This document shows, piece by piece, positions 1 through 13,196 of a stretch of 64,000 nt of DNA (within the stretch, counting starts at the first letter, position 1; every line of letters starts with the position of its first letter). Source of the stretch: Atherinomorus stipes. Taxonomy: Eukaryota; Chordata; Actinopteri; Atheriniformes; Atherinidae. The notes beneath the pieces were generated by a model. It was given only the letters and a program-made list of their open reading frames with translations, was not told where the DNA came from and ran no database searches. Both the position numbers and the translations under genes were made by a program. The stretch lies in NCBI GenBank assembly GCA_023101725.1, contig JALJCO010001050.1, positions 248,001 through 312,000 of the forward strand. The letters run 5' to 3'.

Positions 1-480
1 TTGACTCCTTCGGAAGATATTTTATTGAGTCGCCCTTTGGTGTATAATGGCAGAGACTGGGCAGCATCAATATAACGCATTATCTGCAGCAAAACTCCTT
101 GATTTTTGCCAATACTTTAAGTAGAATGAATGAACAAACGAACGAGTGCTATTGTCCTGTAAGTCCAGATTTAGCTTTCCGTTAGTTATCAGGGTGTTCT
201 ACACACTTTTCGGGGCCGCGCGTTCATAATTCGCACTTCCGTACAGCTGAGGAGAACAGTTCGCTTCCCAGACAACAACAAAAGCACGATTTGTGAAACT
301 GAACTCACAGGACAATAGTACTCATTCGTTCGTTCATTCTACTTAAAACATTGGTGAAATCAAAGAGTTTTGCTGCAGATAATGCCTTATATAGTGGCTG
401 CCCCGTCTTCGCCATTTTACTGGATGTACACAGAGGAGCGACTCAACGTAATATCTTCCAAAGGGGTCAAAGTGATGCAG
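1..480. repeat. Foldback (inverted-repeat) element, left end outside the window
   Basis: Positions about 1-166 are the diverged reverse complement of about 300-475. Shared blocks include the GAATGAATGAACAAACGAACGA stretch near 125 against TCGTTCGTTCATTC near 323, and the TTATCTGCAGCAAAACTC block near 81 against 362-385. The spacer is about 130 bases. The small open frames here are by-products of the repeat. Confidence 0.75.
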
Positions 481-734
481 AAATTTTACCAGTGAGTAAA
501 CTCCTAGAAATAAGGTCCAGGTTGAAAAAGAAGAAAGTTATCCTTTAAATACAACCCAAAGGAGCATCTTTTGCACACTGCAGAAAGGTAAGAATGTATC
601 CACAGCAGACCAAACATTTAAAAAATTTTCTTTTAATAAACATCATGCACCATGTCACAAAGCTCTAATCTTCTCCAACTGCTTTGTTGACGATGACTGT
701 GAGTTCTCTGTACTCCAATGGCCTCCGCAGTCAG

Positions 735-955
735 ATCTCAATGGGCTCTATGCACGACTCCACTACTTCCTGAACTTAAGGTAGCTCCTTTGTTTCCTGT
801 CTCTCATTACTGGACAGACTGATTAATCCAGGTGTGCCTGGCCAGTTACTGAGGTCAGGCACACCTGGATTAATCAGTCTGTCCAGTAATAAAAGACAGG
901 AAATGAAGGAGCTACCTTAAGTTCAGGAAGTAGTGGAGCTGTACATAGAGCCCAT
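735..955. repeat. Long near-perfect hairpin (foldback MITE)
   Basis: Arms of about 100 bases (about 738-842 and 852-954) match as reverse complements with few mismatches, around a short loop near 843-851. Shared blocks include GATTAATCCAGGTGTGCCTG and CTTAAGGTAGCTCCTT. Confidence 0.85.
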
Positions 956-959
956 TGGA

Positions 960-3900
960 CGGAGCAGCTGGGATGTGGTGTAACAGGGATTCTTATCATG
1001 GATGTGCAGCTGACAAATCTGCAGCAACTGTGTGATGCTATCATGTCAACATGGAGCAAAATCTCTGAGGAATGTTTACACCTTGTTTGATTCATGACAC
1101 AAGAATTACAATAAAAGGGGGTCCAACCCAGTACAAGCAACATTTACCGAGAGTTTTTTAAGAGTTATATTGAAAATGGGTGGCATCCTGACCCCACACA
1201 AGGAGTAACTTTACAGAGGATCCCTCTAATCTCAGAGAGGCATATATTATAAGATTTGGAAGTAGCACACTACAGTATATTCTTACAATTATGTAGTCAG
1301 AAGCAGCAAACAGTAAGCAATGCACCACCTCAGGAAATCTCAAGTAATCTCAGATGATCTCACGGGGAGGCAGACATAAACAGTATGGACACTGTTGTGC
1401 AACAACTTGCTCCAACTTTGACTGTTTTTTGGAAAAAATAATAATAATCAGGATGTTTATAAAGTCATTTAAAAGGTTCAGAGAGACACATTCAAAGAGA
1501 GAAAGAGAGATAAGATTTCTGTTCCAAGCTTGTTTGATGTTATTGAGGTGGACTTGATGAGTTTAAAAGCTGTTTGGGTTGTTGAAGATTGGATCTGTAA
1601 ATCCCTCACTTGGCCAGATACTCTGAGGCTGAACATGCAATGCATTAAGGTTTCAGACAGGATTTGTCCTTCAAACCTTAGGAGAGTTGAAGAAGGGTTA
1701 AATTATCCCCAAACTCTTGCAATATGACTGTTGCTGTTAGAAATCAAGGTTACGGATTCATCTCACTGGTTGAATAAATGCATAAAATGGAATAACATTT
1801 CTAAAGAAAACCTTCTTCTTCACACAAAGGAGATCAAGTACAAACAATCCCACACTATGTTTCTGGGAATGTTTCAACATATTACCCATAATGCTCCACA
1901 TGCTTCCTTTATTCTGATGCAAACACTCTTTTTTTCTGTCTGGAGATGTTGGTGCGTTTTGAAAAGCGTTTTTCATGTGCATATTTTCTAATTGTGTGCT
2001 CTGAGGTTGCCTTAGATGAGGAAACGGGAATCGCCATCTAAATATTTCATGCCACAATAATGACATGCCGAAGCAGGAAATTGGATTGACGTATCCACAA
2101 ATGGCTTAGCTTAGACACAAAACCCTTCCACACTTCTCCATGCAAATGGAGAAGTGACCTGATTTTGGATAGTCAGATCATCTCCCTCCGCTTGTATTTC
2201 ATATGTAGAAAATTATATTTCAATCCTGCATTGAATCAATCTGCACACTTCTTCACTTGCACTTAATCAGCTCCCAGACTGGGTCTTTCTTTCAAGCTCG
2301 ATAATAAGCTGATTTCATACATATCCTCACCTTGCTGCAAGGGCGCTTTTTGTAATAACTCGAAAGATTTTGCATACATTAGAATACAGGAGAGCTCACA
2401 ACACAATGGAGTTGTTACGAAGAAAACAGTGTGTCAAATATCTGTCTACAGCTGGTTGTATTGTGTCTTTCTTTGCAAAAAGTATTTGCATTCGTCTTCT
2501 CGAGATAGTAGTGCAGTAGTAGTTCCGAATAAAAAGCAGGTTTAAAATGATCTTTATTTAATATCTTCAAACACATTTTCCTTCTGGTCTGACCTGCTTT
2601 TTATCTATCGTGATTGTTTTGGTGTGAGTTGCCAAGTTTTTGAGAAACCATAGAGATGTCTGCTCTGTGTAAACAATAATCAAACTAAATGGCACTTAAT
2701 TAGACTCAATATTGATGCATCTCTGCAGAAATCATGACCGTGTTATTCAAGAAAATCCAGAAATCATGTTGTGTCTAGTTTTCTCGTAGGGACCATTTCC
2801 TTTCTATCCAGCTAAAACCGCTCTCTGTATCACTGCACAGAAAGAAATGTGCATTTAACTCGTGTGGCGACAGCTTGGCTGGATGTAAACAAGGGAACGT
2901 CAGCCAATCAAATTGGTCCAGCGCTATAACAGGAGCAACCGTTGTTAACTGTTGGCACATCTAACACACACATATAACTGCCAGTATCGGACAGTATTGG
3001 CCCAAAACCGTTGTGTTTTGGATACAAATAGATGCTTTGGAGTGTTGCCAGATAGGTTTTAGTGTTGTTGGATCTCTCGTGATTCTTGCCAGAATCCAGC
3101 TGCCATTCAGTGTGAAAGAAAATAGTGGTCACACCAAGGTTTTGAAGATGTACCAGAGTAATCAGGTCAAGATGTCTAAACAATAAAAATATACTTTTCT
3201 GTGTAATAAAGGATTTCATTTTTGCATTGGTTTTGCTGGCCTATTTGATCATGGCAAAACACATGCACATGTAATACTTAATGAATATTGTAGCAGCAAC
3301 ATGCACGACAGTGGAAAGTCCACAATAGTCTTTTGTGTTTTTCAGACTACTTTGGGGAAAGTAAAAATCAGTGTACAGAGCAGTAATTGTTAACATTAAA
3401 ACCCTCTAAGCCAGACGTGTTCCTAAAGGCCGTACTTTGGCTGCGATATGGTTGCGTTACAAGCGCTGTGATTTGTAGTTGGAGCGTTCTGCTCCTTATG
3501 TACTGCTCGCAGCCAGTAGCAGTTGTTCCCTTTCTCATCCCTGCCAAGGAAAATATCCAGGCCACACTCCATAAAATCTGATGCCACAATGCCCATTTCA
3601 GAAGCATCCAGAAGCCCAACAATGCTTCCTTTCTTTATATCTAGTTGCTTACCACTCAGTAATGCTGAGTATCTTTAATATACTGCATGTGCTATTACTG
3701 TGTATTTCTTATATTTGCATGTAATTGCATAGCATGTATGGCTACTCCCCTCCATTTTTCTTAGGGTGATTTACCTGCAAAGCTTCAGGTTTTGTGTCAT
3801 TACAAAGCTGAAATTGCATGAAAAAGATTGAATTTGTTCATTTTTCAACTCAATGTAACCAAATAGAATGCCAAAACAAAAGAAAAAGAGTGAAAATTAA

Positions 3901-5391
3901 GATAATTTACATGAGGCAGTCCGATGAATGAGGCATTTCTGCAGGGAAACTTCAAAGGGTCAGCTGCCACTTGACAAGGTAGTTAGTTTTTGATCTTCCT
4001 GTTATTTGTAAATTTGAGCTTTCTGATGAGGCAAAGTACAGAAAATCAAAGGTTTCTCAGAGCAAATTAGTTTTCTATCACAAAGGACGCAGAATAGTGT
4101 TTCCAAGGGGTTGAAAGAGCGTCATGTATCCTTTTTAACAGGATATAATTGGATCCAATGGGGGAATTTGGGGATAGTTGTTGACTATAAGCCCACAAAA
4201 CTTCATCACCAGAATATCCGATACAGCTGACAGCACTGCTGATAGAGTTGATTCAGGAAAAAAAAGCCTAAAGCTCCACAAAACTGTATACTTTTATACA
4301 TTACGAGAGAGCCAGAGAAAGGGTGGGGGGGGAAGTAATTAACACTGAGATTCACTCCATTAAAAGTGTAGTGACTGGTGTGTAATAGAAGACAAGGAGG
4401 AGGAAGATGGATAATGGGGCAGTGTTTGGAAAGGCAGGAGATGCAGATATCACCCATTACCTCATTACCATTACTCTTAGCTACTCTGATGAAACTGATG
4501 AATGAAAGGGTGCGGGTGCAAGCTCATTACAAGGCAGAAATGGGAATTGGGTGAGAACGAAGAGGTGGAGAAAAATTTTAGAATAATGAGCAAAATTAAC
4601 TAAAAGCTACTATTTCAAGTTTGAATTACAACTTCAGAATAGTTGGAAGAGAGAGCACAAACAATATTTCAAGTTTTGTCTGTACAGCTGTGATCAGTTT
4701 TTACATTACAAGTTTGCAACACGTTCCCAAAAGGACTGGGATGGAGCAATTCAGTAGCTTAACGTTAAATAGAGATCAGGTCCTTCTCATTCCTGCTTCC
4801 CTATTTATGAATTAATCTGTTTTCCAATCTTGTTAAATCTCATTTTCAGGCAGCACCACATCATCCAAGCCCACTACCACCGTCTAAAGCAGGGATGCAG
4901 AACAGTACCAAACTCCAGATGAGCAAAAAAAAAGAAAAAAAAAAAGAAGTGATTTCAGAACTTGTGTTGAAAGCTAAACAATGCAAATATACATGAAAAA
5001 AAAATGGACCAAGTCCCTAAACTCAGCCTCAAGTACGGCTGTTCATAAACAGAGAATTCACAAAGGAATCATTCATCATAATATTGGAGCATCTATTCTT
5101 GGACTTCACATACAAATGTGCTGGAAAAATGAGAGAATCACCTTTCTCTACAAATACTATCAAGGACAAGACCATTACAACAACAACAACAACAACAAAC
5201 TTCATGACTCAGCAAACCAATTCAGGTCCAGCAGACTTTCATCTGTGGTGAGTCGAGTGATGTTGACCATTTTAAGTGGATGTTGTGTTGATCTATAAAC
5301 TCTGATGCTGCGAAAGTTTGGCTATTTTTTTTTTGTTTTTTTTGTCTCGACACATAAAAAGCAATAAAATGTTAAAGGCATATGCCACCCC
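960..5391. other. Intergenic sequence, nothing supported
   Basis: AT-rich sequence with only short, unrelated open frames. A short CAA run lies at 5178-5196. No splice-bounded coding segment or recognisable repeat was found. Confidence 0.5.
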
Positions 5392-6390
5392 TAGGTAAAA
5401 TTGAACCTCCCTCTGCAGTCCTCTGAGTTAAACAAGTGGGCAGAAACGGTTTCTAATTAACCCAGTCATTCTTTGAATCTGGCAGCCCTGACTTTAGCTT
5501 AGCTTAGCTTAGCGTAGTTGCTGTAATCTGATGTATCTAACTGGCACCACTTGGCGAAAGTCAACTAATTAACTCAAGATTTTTTCCAATTACGATTCGT
5601 GACACAGACATTCTAATTGAGTGCAAACGAGAAGCCAATTTCACATCAAAGACTGACTAGGCGGCATTCAATAGGGGAACTGTATGCTGCAGAAGTACAG
5701 GCCAATCACAGGCAAAGCACTGTAGATAGTAGCAAAGGCAGCGCGCATTGTCAACATCCCCAACTTCCGTAAACAGGGTTGTCACCGGATGGGGGCGAGC
5801 TACGGGGCCACCCCTGGCCAATGACTGGCCACCCCCATGCTTTAACTAAAAACATAAAAATAAAAAAAAAATAACTGGGATGTTGCTAAGCAGTTACAGA
5901 GACCCCAAGCTGCTTCCAAACCACTTTCCCTTTTTAGTTTAGACAAGAGCTAAAATATATATAAATTTAAAAAACATACGCTCTGAGGTATCTACTTATG
6001 GCCACCCCAGTGGAAAAGTTTTGGCTCTGCCACTGCGGATGCTGCACATGCGCGCTGCCTTTGCTACTATCAGCAGTGCTTTGCCTGTGATTGGCCTGTA
6101 CTTCTGCGGCATACAGTTCCCCTATTGAATGCCGCCTAGTCAGTCCTTTGATGTGAAATCGGCTTCTCGTTTGTTCGCAATCAGAATGTGCGGGTCACAA
6201 AAGGTAATTGGAAAAAATCTTGAGTTAATTAGTTCACTTTCGCAGTGATGCTAGTTGGTTAAGCCAGATTACAGCAACTACGCTAAGCTAAGCTAAAGTT
6301 AGTGCTGCCAGATTCAGAAAATGACGGTTAGAAAACGCTTCTGCCCACTTGATCAACTCAGGGGACTGCGGAGGGAGGCTCAATTTCACC
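5392..6390. repeat. 1 kb foldback element with about 340-base inverted arms
   Basis: The left arm (about 5392-5750) reappears reverse-complemented at about 6045-6390. Matches include the AAATTGAACCTCCCTCTGCAG end, the TAGCTTAGCTTAGC block and the GGCGGCATTCAATAGGGGAA block. The centre (5760-6040) carries an unrelated fragment, CCAAACCACTTTCCCT, also seen near 30655, which points to a composite origin. Confidence 0.85.
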
Positions 6391-7435
6391 CAATTTCACA
6401 GTTTTGTTTGTTCCAAATTATCATTAAGAGTCAAATAGGTTTTGCAGCTCTACACTATATTATTGGCGGGGCAGGTGGTAAACTTTTCTCTTTTATTGGT
6501 AAACGTTACAGACCCCTACTTTGGAGTCTAGACTCTGGGCCTTTCTTATCATCTCCCATGTCAGTGCTATCATTGGAGTCTAACTACCTCTATTCTGACC
6601 GTTTGTCCACTAAATCATATTTGAATTATTGTACTCCCAACAAATTTGTATCAGTCTTTTATTTGATTTCACCTAACTGGGTCTATAAATGATGCTCTTC
6701 AAAGGAAGATTGGAAAGGATTTCAATACATCTCCCTCTACAGCACTGAATGGATAACTCAAAGAATCTGAAAGAATTTCAAGGCAGCAGATGGCACTGCA
6801 CTGAGAACCATCATCCATCAGCAGAAGAAATAAACACGCTCTCAGGAGATTCCTGTGGTAAACCTTCATCAAATGGTACAATATGGAGTTTCAGTCACAA
6901 ATGTTGTCTAAAACTTTTTCTGTCCACCACAAGAAACCCCATGTAAACCGTGTCCAGATGTGGATCTGAGCTGGTCCATCACACACTGAATATATGTATT
7001 GTAGTCAGATTAATCATTATTTAACCCTTGTGGGTCACTTCAATTTACTGCCCTTTGGGTGAGTAGAGGACATCAAAAGCCCTCTCTAAACACTGCTATA
7101 CAAACATTACATGCTAATTCTTATTTCCTCAGCTCACTCAATCAACTTCAGCCCTCATCAAAAGAGTCAAATATGTAATTATTCCAATTATTTCAACCCG
7201 TTCAATAAACAAAACTGCTATTTTCCATAAAATACTTTTTTAAATCAATTTTTTATTGTACTTGAGTTTTGAAAAACATTGATTTTGACCTTTAGATAAG
7301 ACCCCAGTCCCTCTAACATGTATTATATGGAAAATAACTCATTTTATGTGTTTCTTTTCAAATAAATACAGTGACATAATGTTGGTAAATTGGCATTTAA
7401 ATGGTTAAAAAAATTTGAATGATTATATTTTTACT

Positions 7436-7462
7436 TATATATATATATATATATATATATAC
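7436..7462. repeat. (TA)n microsatellite
   Basis: About 13 TA units in an AT-rich stretch. Confidence 0.9.
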
Positions 7463-7544
7463 ATACTTTTTTTTACTTATTACATGAAAGAGCTGAGAAA
7501 ACAATTGGAAAAGAAATTTTAATCTGCATGTTTTTATACCTACG

Positions 7545-7616
7545 AGCTGGGATTGCCTCCAGTTAGGTGTAATCCTGAACTAGAATAAGCAGTTAGATGG
7601 ATGGATGGATGATGGA
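7545..7616 (+). repeat. Retroposon 3' tail with (GGAT)n
   Basis: The CTGAACTAGAATAAGCAGTTAG block followed by ATGGATGGATGGATGATGG is the typical fish LINE/SINE tail form (GGATAAGCGGTTAGA then GATG repeats). Only the 3' end remains. Confidence 0.6.
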
Positions 7617-8487
7617 TGTTTTTCTTGCAGCTGATGGAGAACGTTTTTTTGTCCATAGTTAATTGAAAGGATGGTAAATTTGTCTTTATTATCCTGTTCC
7701 CCTTAAAGAAAAATTGAAATTGTAATTTGAAAGTGTTCAAGAAAAACACTTTCCCACAAAGAAAGAAAAATAATCCCATATGGGGAAAGTCAACCAGAAT
7801 GGTCCATAGAAATTGAGGTAATGAAACAGCCCCTAATGAACTACAAGGGTGAAGATCTTTGTTTTAAAAGAGGTGGATGCTGACATGCACCACCCAGACT
7901 GTTATCAGCAGCAAGTCCACAAACCAGACTGTGACATTGTCTGGTTTTATCAGTGCCCTGAGCAAAACTGGTTTAACTGGTTAAAACCTGACTGTCTCAA
8001 ACGTTTGAGCTCCTCCAATATGATGAAATATCTCACCTTTACAAGCAGGTTTCAGTGACAAACTCCTTTGTTGTTGTTTAAAATTAGCATATAAAACAAG
8101 ACATTAACAGCTTTAGTTGCCTATATTGCATGTTTCTAGTTTCTGTCTAGACTCAGCTCAAATGGTGAGAAAAGCCACCTGGATTTTTTTTTTTTTTTTT
8201 TCCACTTGGTGAACAGAACAAACATCCACTTTCCAGTAGGTCAGGCAAATTTCCCCCAGGCACATTAAATACATTGTTTGCTCTACAAACATTATCTCTG
8301 GGAACCAGCCACACCTGTTACACAATGTGTGAAATGTAAAGGGTGACAGTGAATCTGATGAGCACAACTTACTGCTTTAAAAATAACCAACAACATGGAA
8401 GTGAGACGATCATTTAAAAGAAAAAGATTAGCAAAAGGTCCTTCAAGGTTGGGTCCAGACAGTCAGCTGTGATGGCAGCTTTAAAGT

Positions 8488-8672
8488 CAGTGGCGGGGAA
8501 CCTCGGCCCTCATCCTGCAAGTTTTCCATGTTTCCCTGCTCTAACACACCTCATTCAAATCAATGAGTCACTGTGCAGATCTTGATAGGCTGTTTGATCC
8601 ATTTGATTTAAATCAGGTGTGTTGGGGCATGGAAATCTTGTGGTCCTTGAGGACTAGGGTTCCCCACCACTG
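8488..8672. mobile_element. 185-base MITE with CAGTGG(C/T)GGGGAACC termini
   Basis: The ends CAGTGGCGGGGAACC and GGTTCCCCACCACTG are inverted repeats. Internal CTAACACACCTCATTCAAAT and ATTTAAATCAGGTGTGTT are also inverted. A related element lies at 50863-51063. Confidence 0.85.
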
Positions 8673-9949
8673 TTTTAAGTAATTGATCGTGTTGCAGCCT
8701 GAATATCTGGCCTTGAGTATCCTGAAACTACAGTTCCAGAAATGGAAACACACTGATAACAACCAGGGCCTTGTGTGGTCAGCCATACTTCATCTCAGCA
8801 TGGTGACAAAATTAGAACTCACACTCACCCTGACCCGAGGTAATTGTCACCGAAGTGAGCACCACAGCTGCTCGACTGTGACAATTTTTCCATGCATGCA
8901 TCACCTGTTTGCGTAACTTCAGTCTTTAGGGGGGTCACATCCTTCAGTACAACTGCTAAAATGAAATAAGTGTTTTCCATGTTAACTATGTTTTGATGTG
9001 TTGACTCACTGCTGCTGCTTCAAAAGGTCTGATGGAAGTGTCTTTATAGTACACAGCATGCGTACATGCTGACATTTACTCAGTGAAGTAAGCATGAAAA
9101 ATAAGGTCGCTTTATATAGAAACATAAATGAAAAGAAAACAAATTGATTTTCCAGTAATTTTGCAGCAATCAAGCTTTTTGTTGATAATCTGTTTCTGAA
9201 GGGTAACATGGTGCCCACTGCTGTGTGACTTTTCTTTTTTTCTCAGCATGACAAAGAAATGTTCTTAATGAGTATGTCCGACTTTGTCGTTTGGGGATGA
9301 AGATGTGAGTACATCATTTCAACCCCTTCACCTTCCCTGCATCAGTTTAACACATGTTGTCCTCTTTCATTCTGCAGCTTAGACCTTTAATGTCTAAAAT
9401 AAGCACTGTAGAAAAAATTATCGTTCCTGGTCACTTCTCATTTATGGGATGCGTCACCGCAGCAACACAAAAAAAGGAGGCAAGGCTTGCCGCAGAAAGA
9501 GGTGATGTGTTTAACATGTGGGTTTAATAATCTTTATTCTTGGCCCCGTCATATTTTTACCAGTCTCATCTGCTCTCTTGTCCAGTTAGCACGCCTGTTT
9601 CCACTTACAGGATCACTCCCCAAGTTTCCCTCCTGTCCTGGGGCTCTGTTGTGCCTCCCCATCTCTTCAAGAGTACCTTCTTGCAGTTACAATGGCCGAC
9701 AAGGGCGCCATTGTAGAGTATCTATCTGACAAACTCAGGGACATCTGTAGAGTATCTATCTGCAGCTTGCAACCAGATGCGTGTGGTGTAATCGGTGGAC
9801 AGGGTTAGGGCTATATTTTAGTGAGTTACATGAAGAAGAAACTTCCGGCGTGGATTGGATATATGGCGATCTCTTTGCCCCTCCATTGTATGTCCTCTGA
9901 CACAGAAATTGTTCAACTGTTCAGTTTCAAAAGATGCCTTAAAGGAGCC
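8673..9949. other. Intergenic sequence, nothing supported
   Basis: No coding exon or full repeat was recognised. Confidence 0.45.
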
Positions 9950-11020
9950 CTATCATAAAAAAAAGGAAATTTAATATCTTTTTAGTAATTTAGTTTTTTT
10001 TTTTTCAAAATAAAAAAAAAATTATAATTTTTTTTTTTTTTTCATTTATGAATAAATAATAAAAAAAATAAATAAAAAAATAAACCCTACCAACCGGCAA
10101 ACAACCAACCCCCTACACATATAAATATGACAAAAAAAAAAAAAAAGAAAAAACGCACACAGTATGTGTAAAGAAAGGCGCTAAGAAAAAAAAAAACAGA
10201 AAATAATATCAACAAACCCTAAGGAAAAAAAAAAGAAAATAAAAAAGAAATTTAAAAAAAAAAAGACAACCAGCCAATAGACAATTATAAAGATAAGAGA
10301 AAATTTTTCTTTTTTTTTTATATTTAAAGATAAAAAGGAAAGAAAAAAAAAAAAAAAAGAAAAGGGTTACGTTTAAGGGGGTAGGTTAGCCGGGGAATTT
10401 AAGTTTTTTGGTATAGTTGAATTGAAGAAAAAGGAGAGTTTAGAGTTTAGAATTAGAAAAAAAAAGAAAAAAAAATAAAAATTTGAGCTAAAACTTAAAA
10501 AAAATTAATGAATAAAGGGTTTTTTTTTTTAGTATTTCTTTGAATCATGAGGTAATACTACAAAAAAAAACCTAAAAAAAAAAAAACACAGGGGAGAAAA
10601 AACATATCGAGACAACCCACAGCTCAGAGCTAAAAATTTAGATAATTATTTTATTTCAAATTTTTAGTGTCTGGGGTTCTGTGGTATTTGAGGTTAAAAA
10701 AAATTTAAACTAAATCACACGGTTGCATAAAAGCGGACGTTTTATCGGAGAGTAATTATCAATAATATTATTAATAACATCCACAAGAAACCACCAGGGC
10801 TAAGAGAAACTGGAACTTAAAATAAGTGCCTTCGGGGAAAGCGTTAAGGGGGGGAAAATGAAAGGGGTAAAAAGTGCGGGGAGGAGAGGTTAGCACTAAA
10901 ATCCGTCATGAAATTAAGTGAGAAAAAATTAAAATTAAAAAAAAAAATAAATTTAAAAATAAATTATTAATAAAAATGAGGTGAAAATATCTATATTATA
11001 TATTTGTATCTTTTTGACGC
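9950..11020. other. Purine-rich, A-dominated low-complexity block
   Basis: Over about 1 kb, poly-A runs alternate with short G- or C-rich words, without codon structure or clear tandem units. The composition differs sharply from both flanks. It could be a decayed A-rich satellite or poorly resolved (error-rich) assembly sequence. Confidence 0.6.
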
Positions 11021-11027
11021 ATGTACC

Positions 11028-11462
11028 CCCTTAAAGACCCACAACATAACTTCTAGACCTTAAAAATATGCGTTTCTGACTCGTTTGGATGGCACACTAA
11101 CTTCCCAACGGCATTCCAAGTCTCAGTAACTGCACTATGTAACTTTTGCATCCGGGACGGGCTGGAACGTTGCAGCCAGCTATTGGTTGGGCACTGCGTC
11201 TTGTGCTAGCAAATGGATATGAACCAGATATGAACACAGTGGGTGTTTTGAATGCGCATCATGTTGGATTTGGCAAGGAAACATTACCGGAGGAAGATAG
11301 GAAAAGAAAGAGAGGAAAGGATAGAACAAGAGTCAAGATAAGACTGTCTTTTACTGGCTGGAGTGAATCACAGTACAGGTAGGATAAAGAGGATGCTAGT
11401 TTAGCTGTCGATAGTGGGCGCGTCACTGAGAAAACTGCTAAAATTTGCATTGTGGGGCTTTA
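11028..11462 (+). mobile_element. TTAAAGACACACAACG-type non-autonomous transposon, copy 1
   Basis: The ends CTTAAAGACCCACAACATAA and TTGTGGGGCTTTAAG are degenerate inverted repeats. The interior (GAACCAGATATGAACACAG; GTCAAGATAAGACTGTC; TTTTACTGGCTGGAGTG) recurs at about 33290-33697 and, reversed, at 47522-47978. The 78-residue open frame inside has no coding support. Confidence 0.8.
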
Positions 11463-13079
11463 AGTTCTAAAATACATTTGGAGGAGGGGGGAACTCTTTT
11501 GGCACTTGCAACATCTGTTAATCTTGCTCCTTAAATTGAATGAAAAATAGAAACATCTCTTCATCACCAGCTCATCTAAATAAAGTGTTATGCTGCAACT
11601 AGATGATGCAGCTGTACTGGATGTCATATGTAGTTGGCGTTGGATCACATACTGAGCCATGGGTGTCTTGTTTTGTAAAGGCCTGTCACCTCCTCTGCTC
11701 GGTTCTCTGGTGGGAGGGACTAAGATGCAAACAGATGAATTGAGTCCTGCCCCGTTTGTGTAGTTTTTGATGTCATTTTGTGTTTTTTGAACCTCATCTC
11801 TGCAGCATGGTTGGTCTGTTTGTGATTTTCAAACACTTTTGAAGCCATTTACATTGTTTATCCTGCCTTTAACTTAATTCAGATTGAGGGAAAATGAGTT
11901 TATTTTTTTCCTGTTTTTGACTTTTGTTTTATGCCTGAGCTGCTCCTGCAGATATTCCTATGAAGCAGGATTTGATGACCAGAACAAAAAGCCCCTGCTG
12001 AGGTGGTTTGTTTCACATGGTCCATAACTCTGCAGTTCTGGCTCACTTACACCTGATAAACTCAACTCCTGAAGACATGAAGGCGTTAACGTGATAGAAG
12101 ACTGATTCCAACAGCGAACATTTAACATTCCTCATGCATTTTTTTTTAGTGTTCCATGCTTGTAAACTAAAGAAAGCATCTAGAAACACCTTCTCACAGA
12201 CGTAAACCAAACAATAACTGAATACCAACATTTATTAGAAGGCCTCCCCACTGGCTGAGCTATTTTATAACCCCAGTGGAGCTGTTCTCTTCCCTGCAGA
12301 GTCAATGGTTGAAAACTGTTAACTATATCAACATTTGCAATACACTCATCTGCCATTTCTTTGTCACCAAGAGTGGAACACCCTTTTTCTAACAGCATAG
12401 GTCACAGGTCAGAGGTTACAGTCAAAACAGTAAGCAACAATAAAATGAGACTAAACTGGCGACCCGTCCTGGAGGTTGAAGCAATGTTCATTAGTTTCTC
12501 CGCAACTATACCTGCAGAGCTCAACATTTCCACAACTGTGACCAAGAGCCAAACACTGGAACTTAAAATGCTTTGGGCTGCAACAAAAGAGGTGCGCCAC
12601 TCGAGCTGAATTCCTTTCTTATGCACCAGTCCTGCTTTCTATCCATGAGTTATAAATATTTGCATGTTTGCGTCTTTGGTTCTAGTTGATTAATAATTTC
12701 TCAAAGTACATGATAACACTAGTTCTTATGCATCTAAATCTCTCCAGCCCATGTTTTTCAAACACAATCCTTTATCTTTTATAACCTCTCCAGGCTATCT
12801 CGCTCTCATATAACAAAGGAGGTCTGAAAGTGCTTTGAGTCTTTGCAAATAAACAAAAACAATGTACTTGTTTTTAATTTCACGAAGGCAGTGAAAATAA
12901 AAAAGGGTTGCATGTGAAATGCAACTGAGCTGCACAAAAGAGGAAATGTGTACTAGTAAGCATTACTTCTCTAAAATGACTTACATTTTGTGGAATTTAT
13001 GACAGAAATCATACTCTTACCAACATTACCGAGTGAGAAATCAACGTCCCAGTTTTCTTAGACTGAAAAGTTGATCTAC
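11463..13079. other. Intergenic sequence, nothing supported
   Basis: No splice-bounded coding segment or full repeat was recognised. Confidence 0.4.
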
Positions 13080-13196
13080 AAACCCAATTCCCCAGAAGTT
13101 GTGACACTGTTTCAAATGTATATAAAAACATAAAACAATCATTTGAAACTCTCATCAATCATTTTTTATTCCCAATAGAACATAAGCAATATATCA

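Noticed and set aside
7430..7620. Possible CRISPR-like short repeats (GGATGGATGG)
   Set aside because: Simple tandem tail of a retroposon in a eukaryotic genome. No spacer structure.
11146..11382. 78-residue open frame
   Set aside because: Inside a non-autonomous transposon repeated at 33290 and 47522, where the frame is not preserved.
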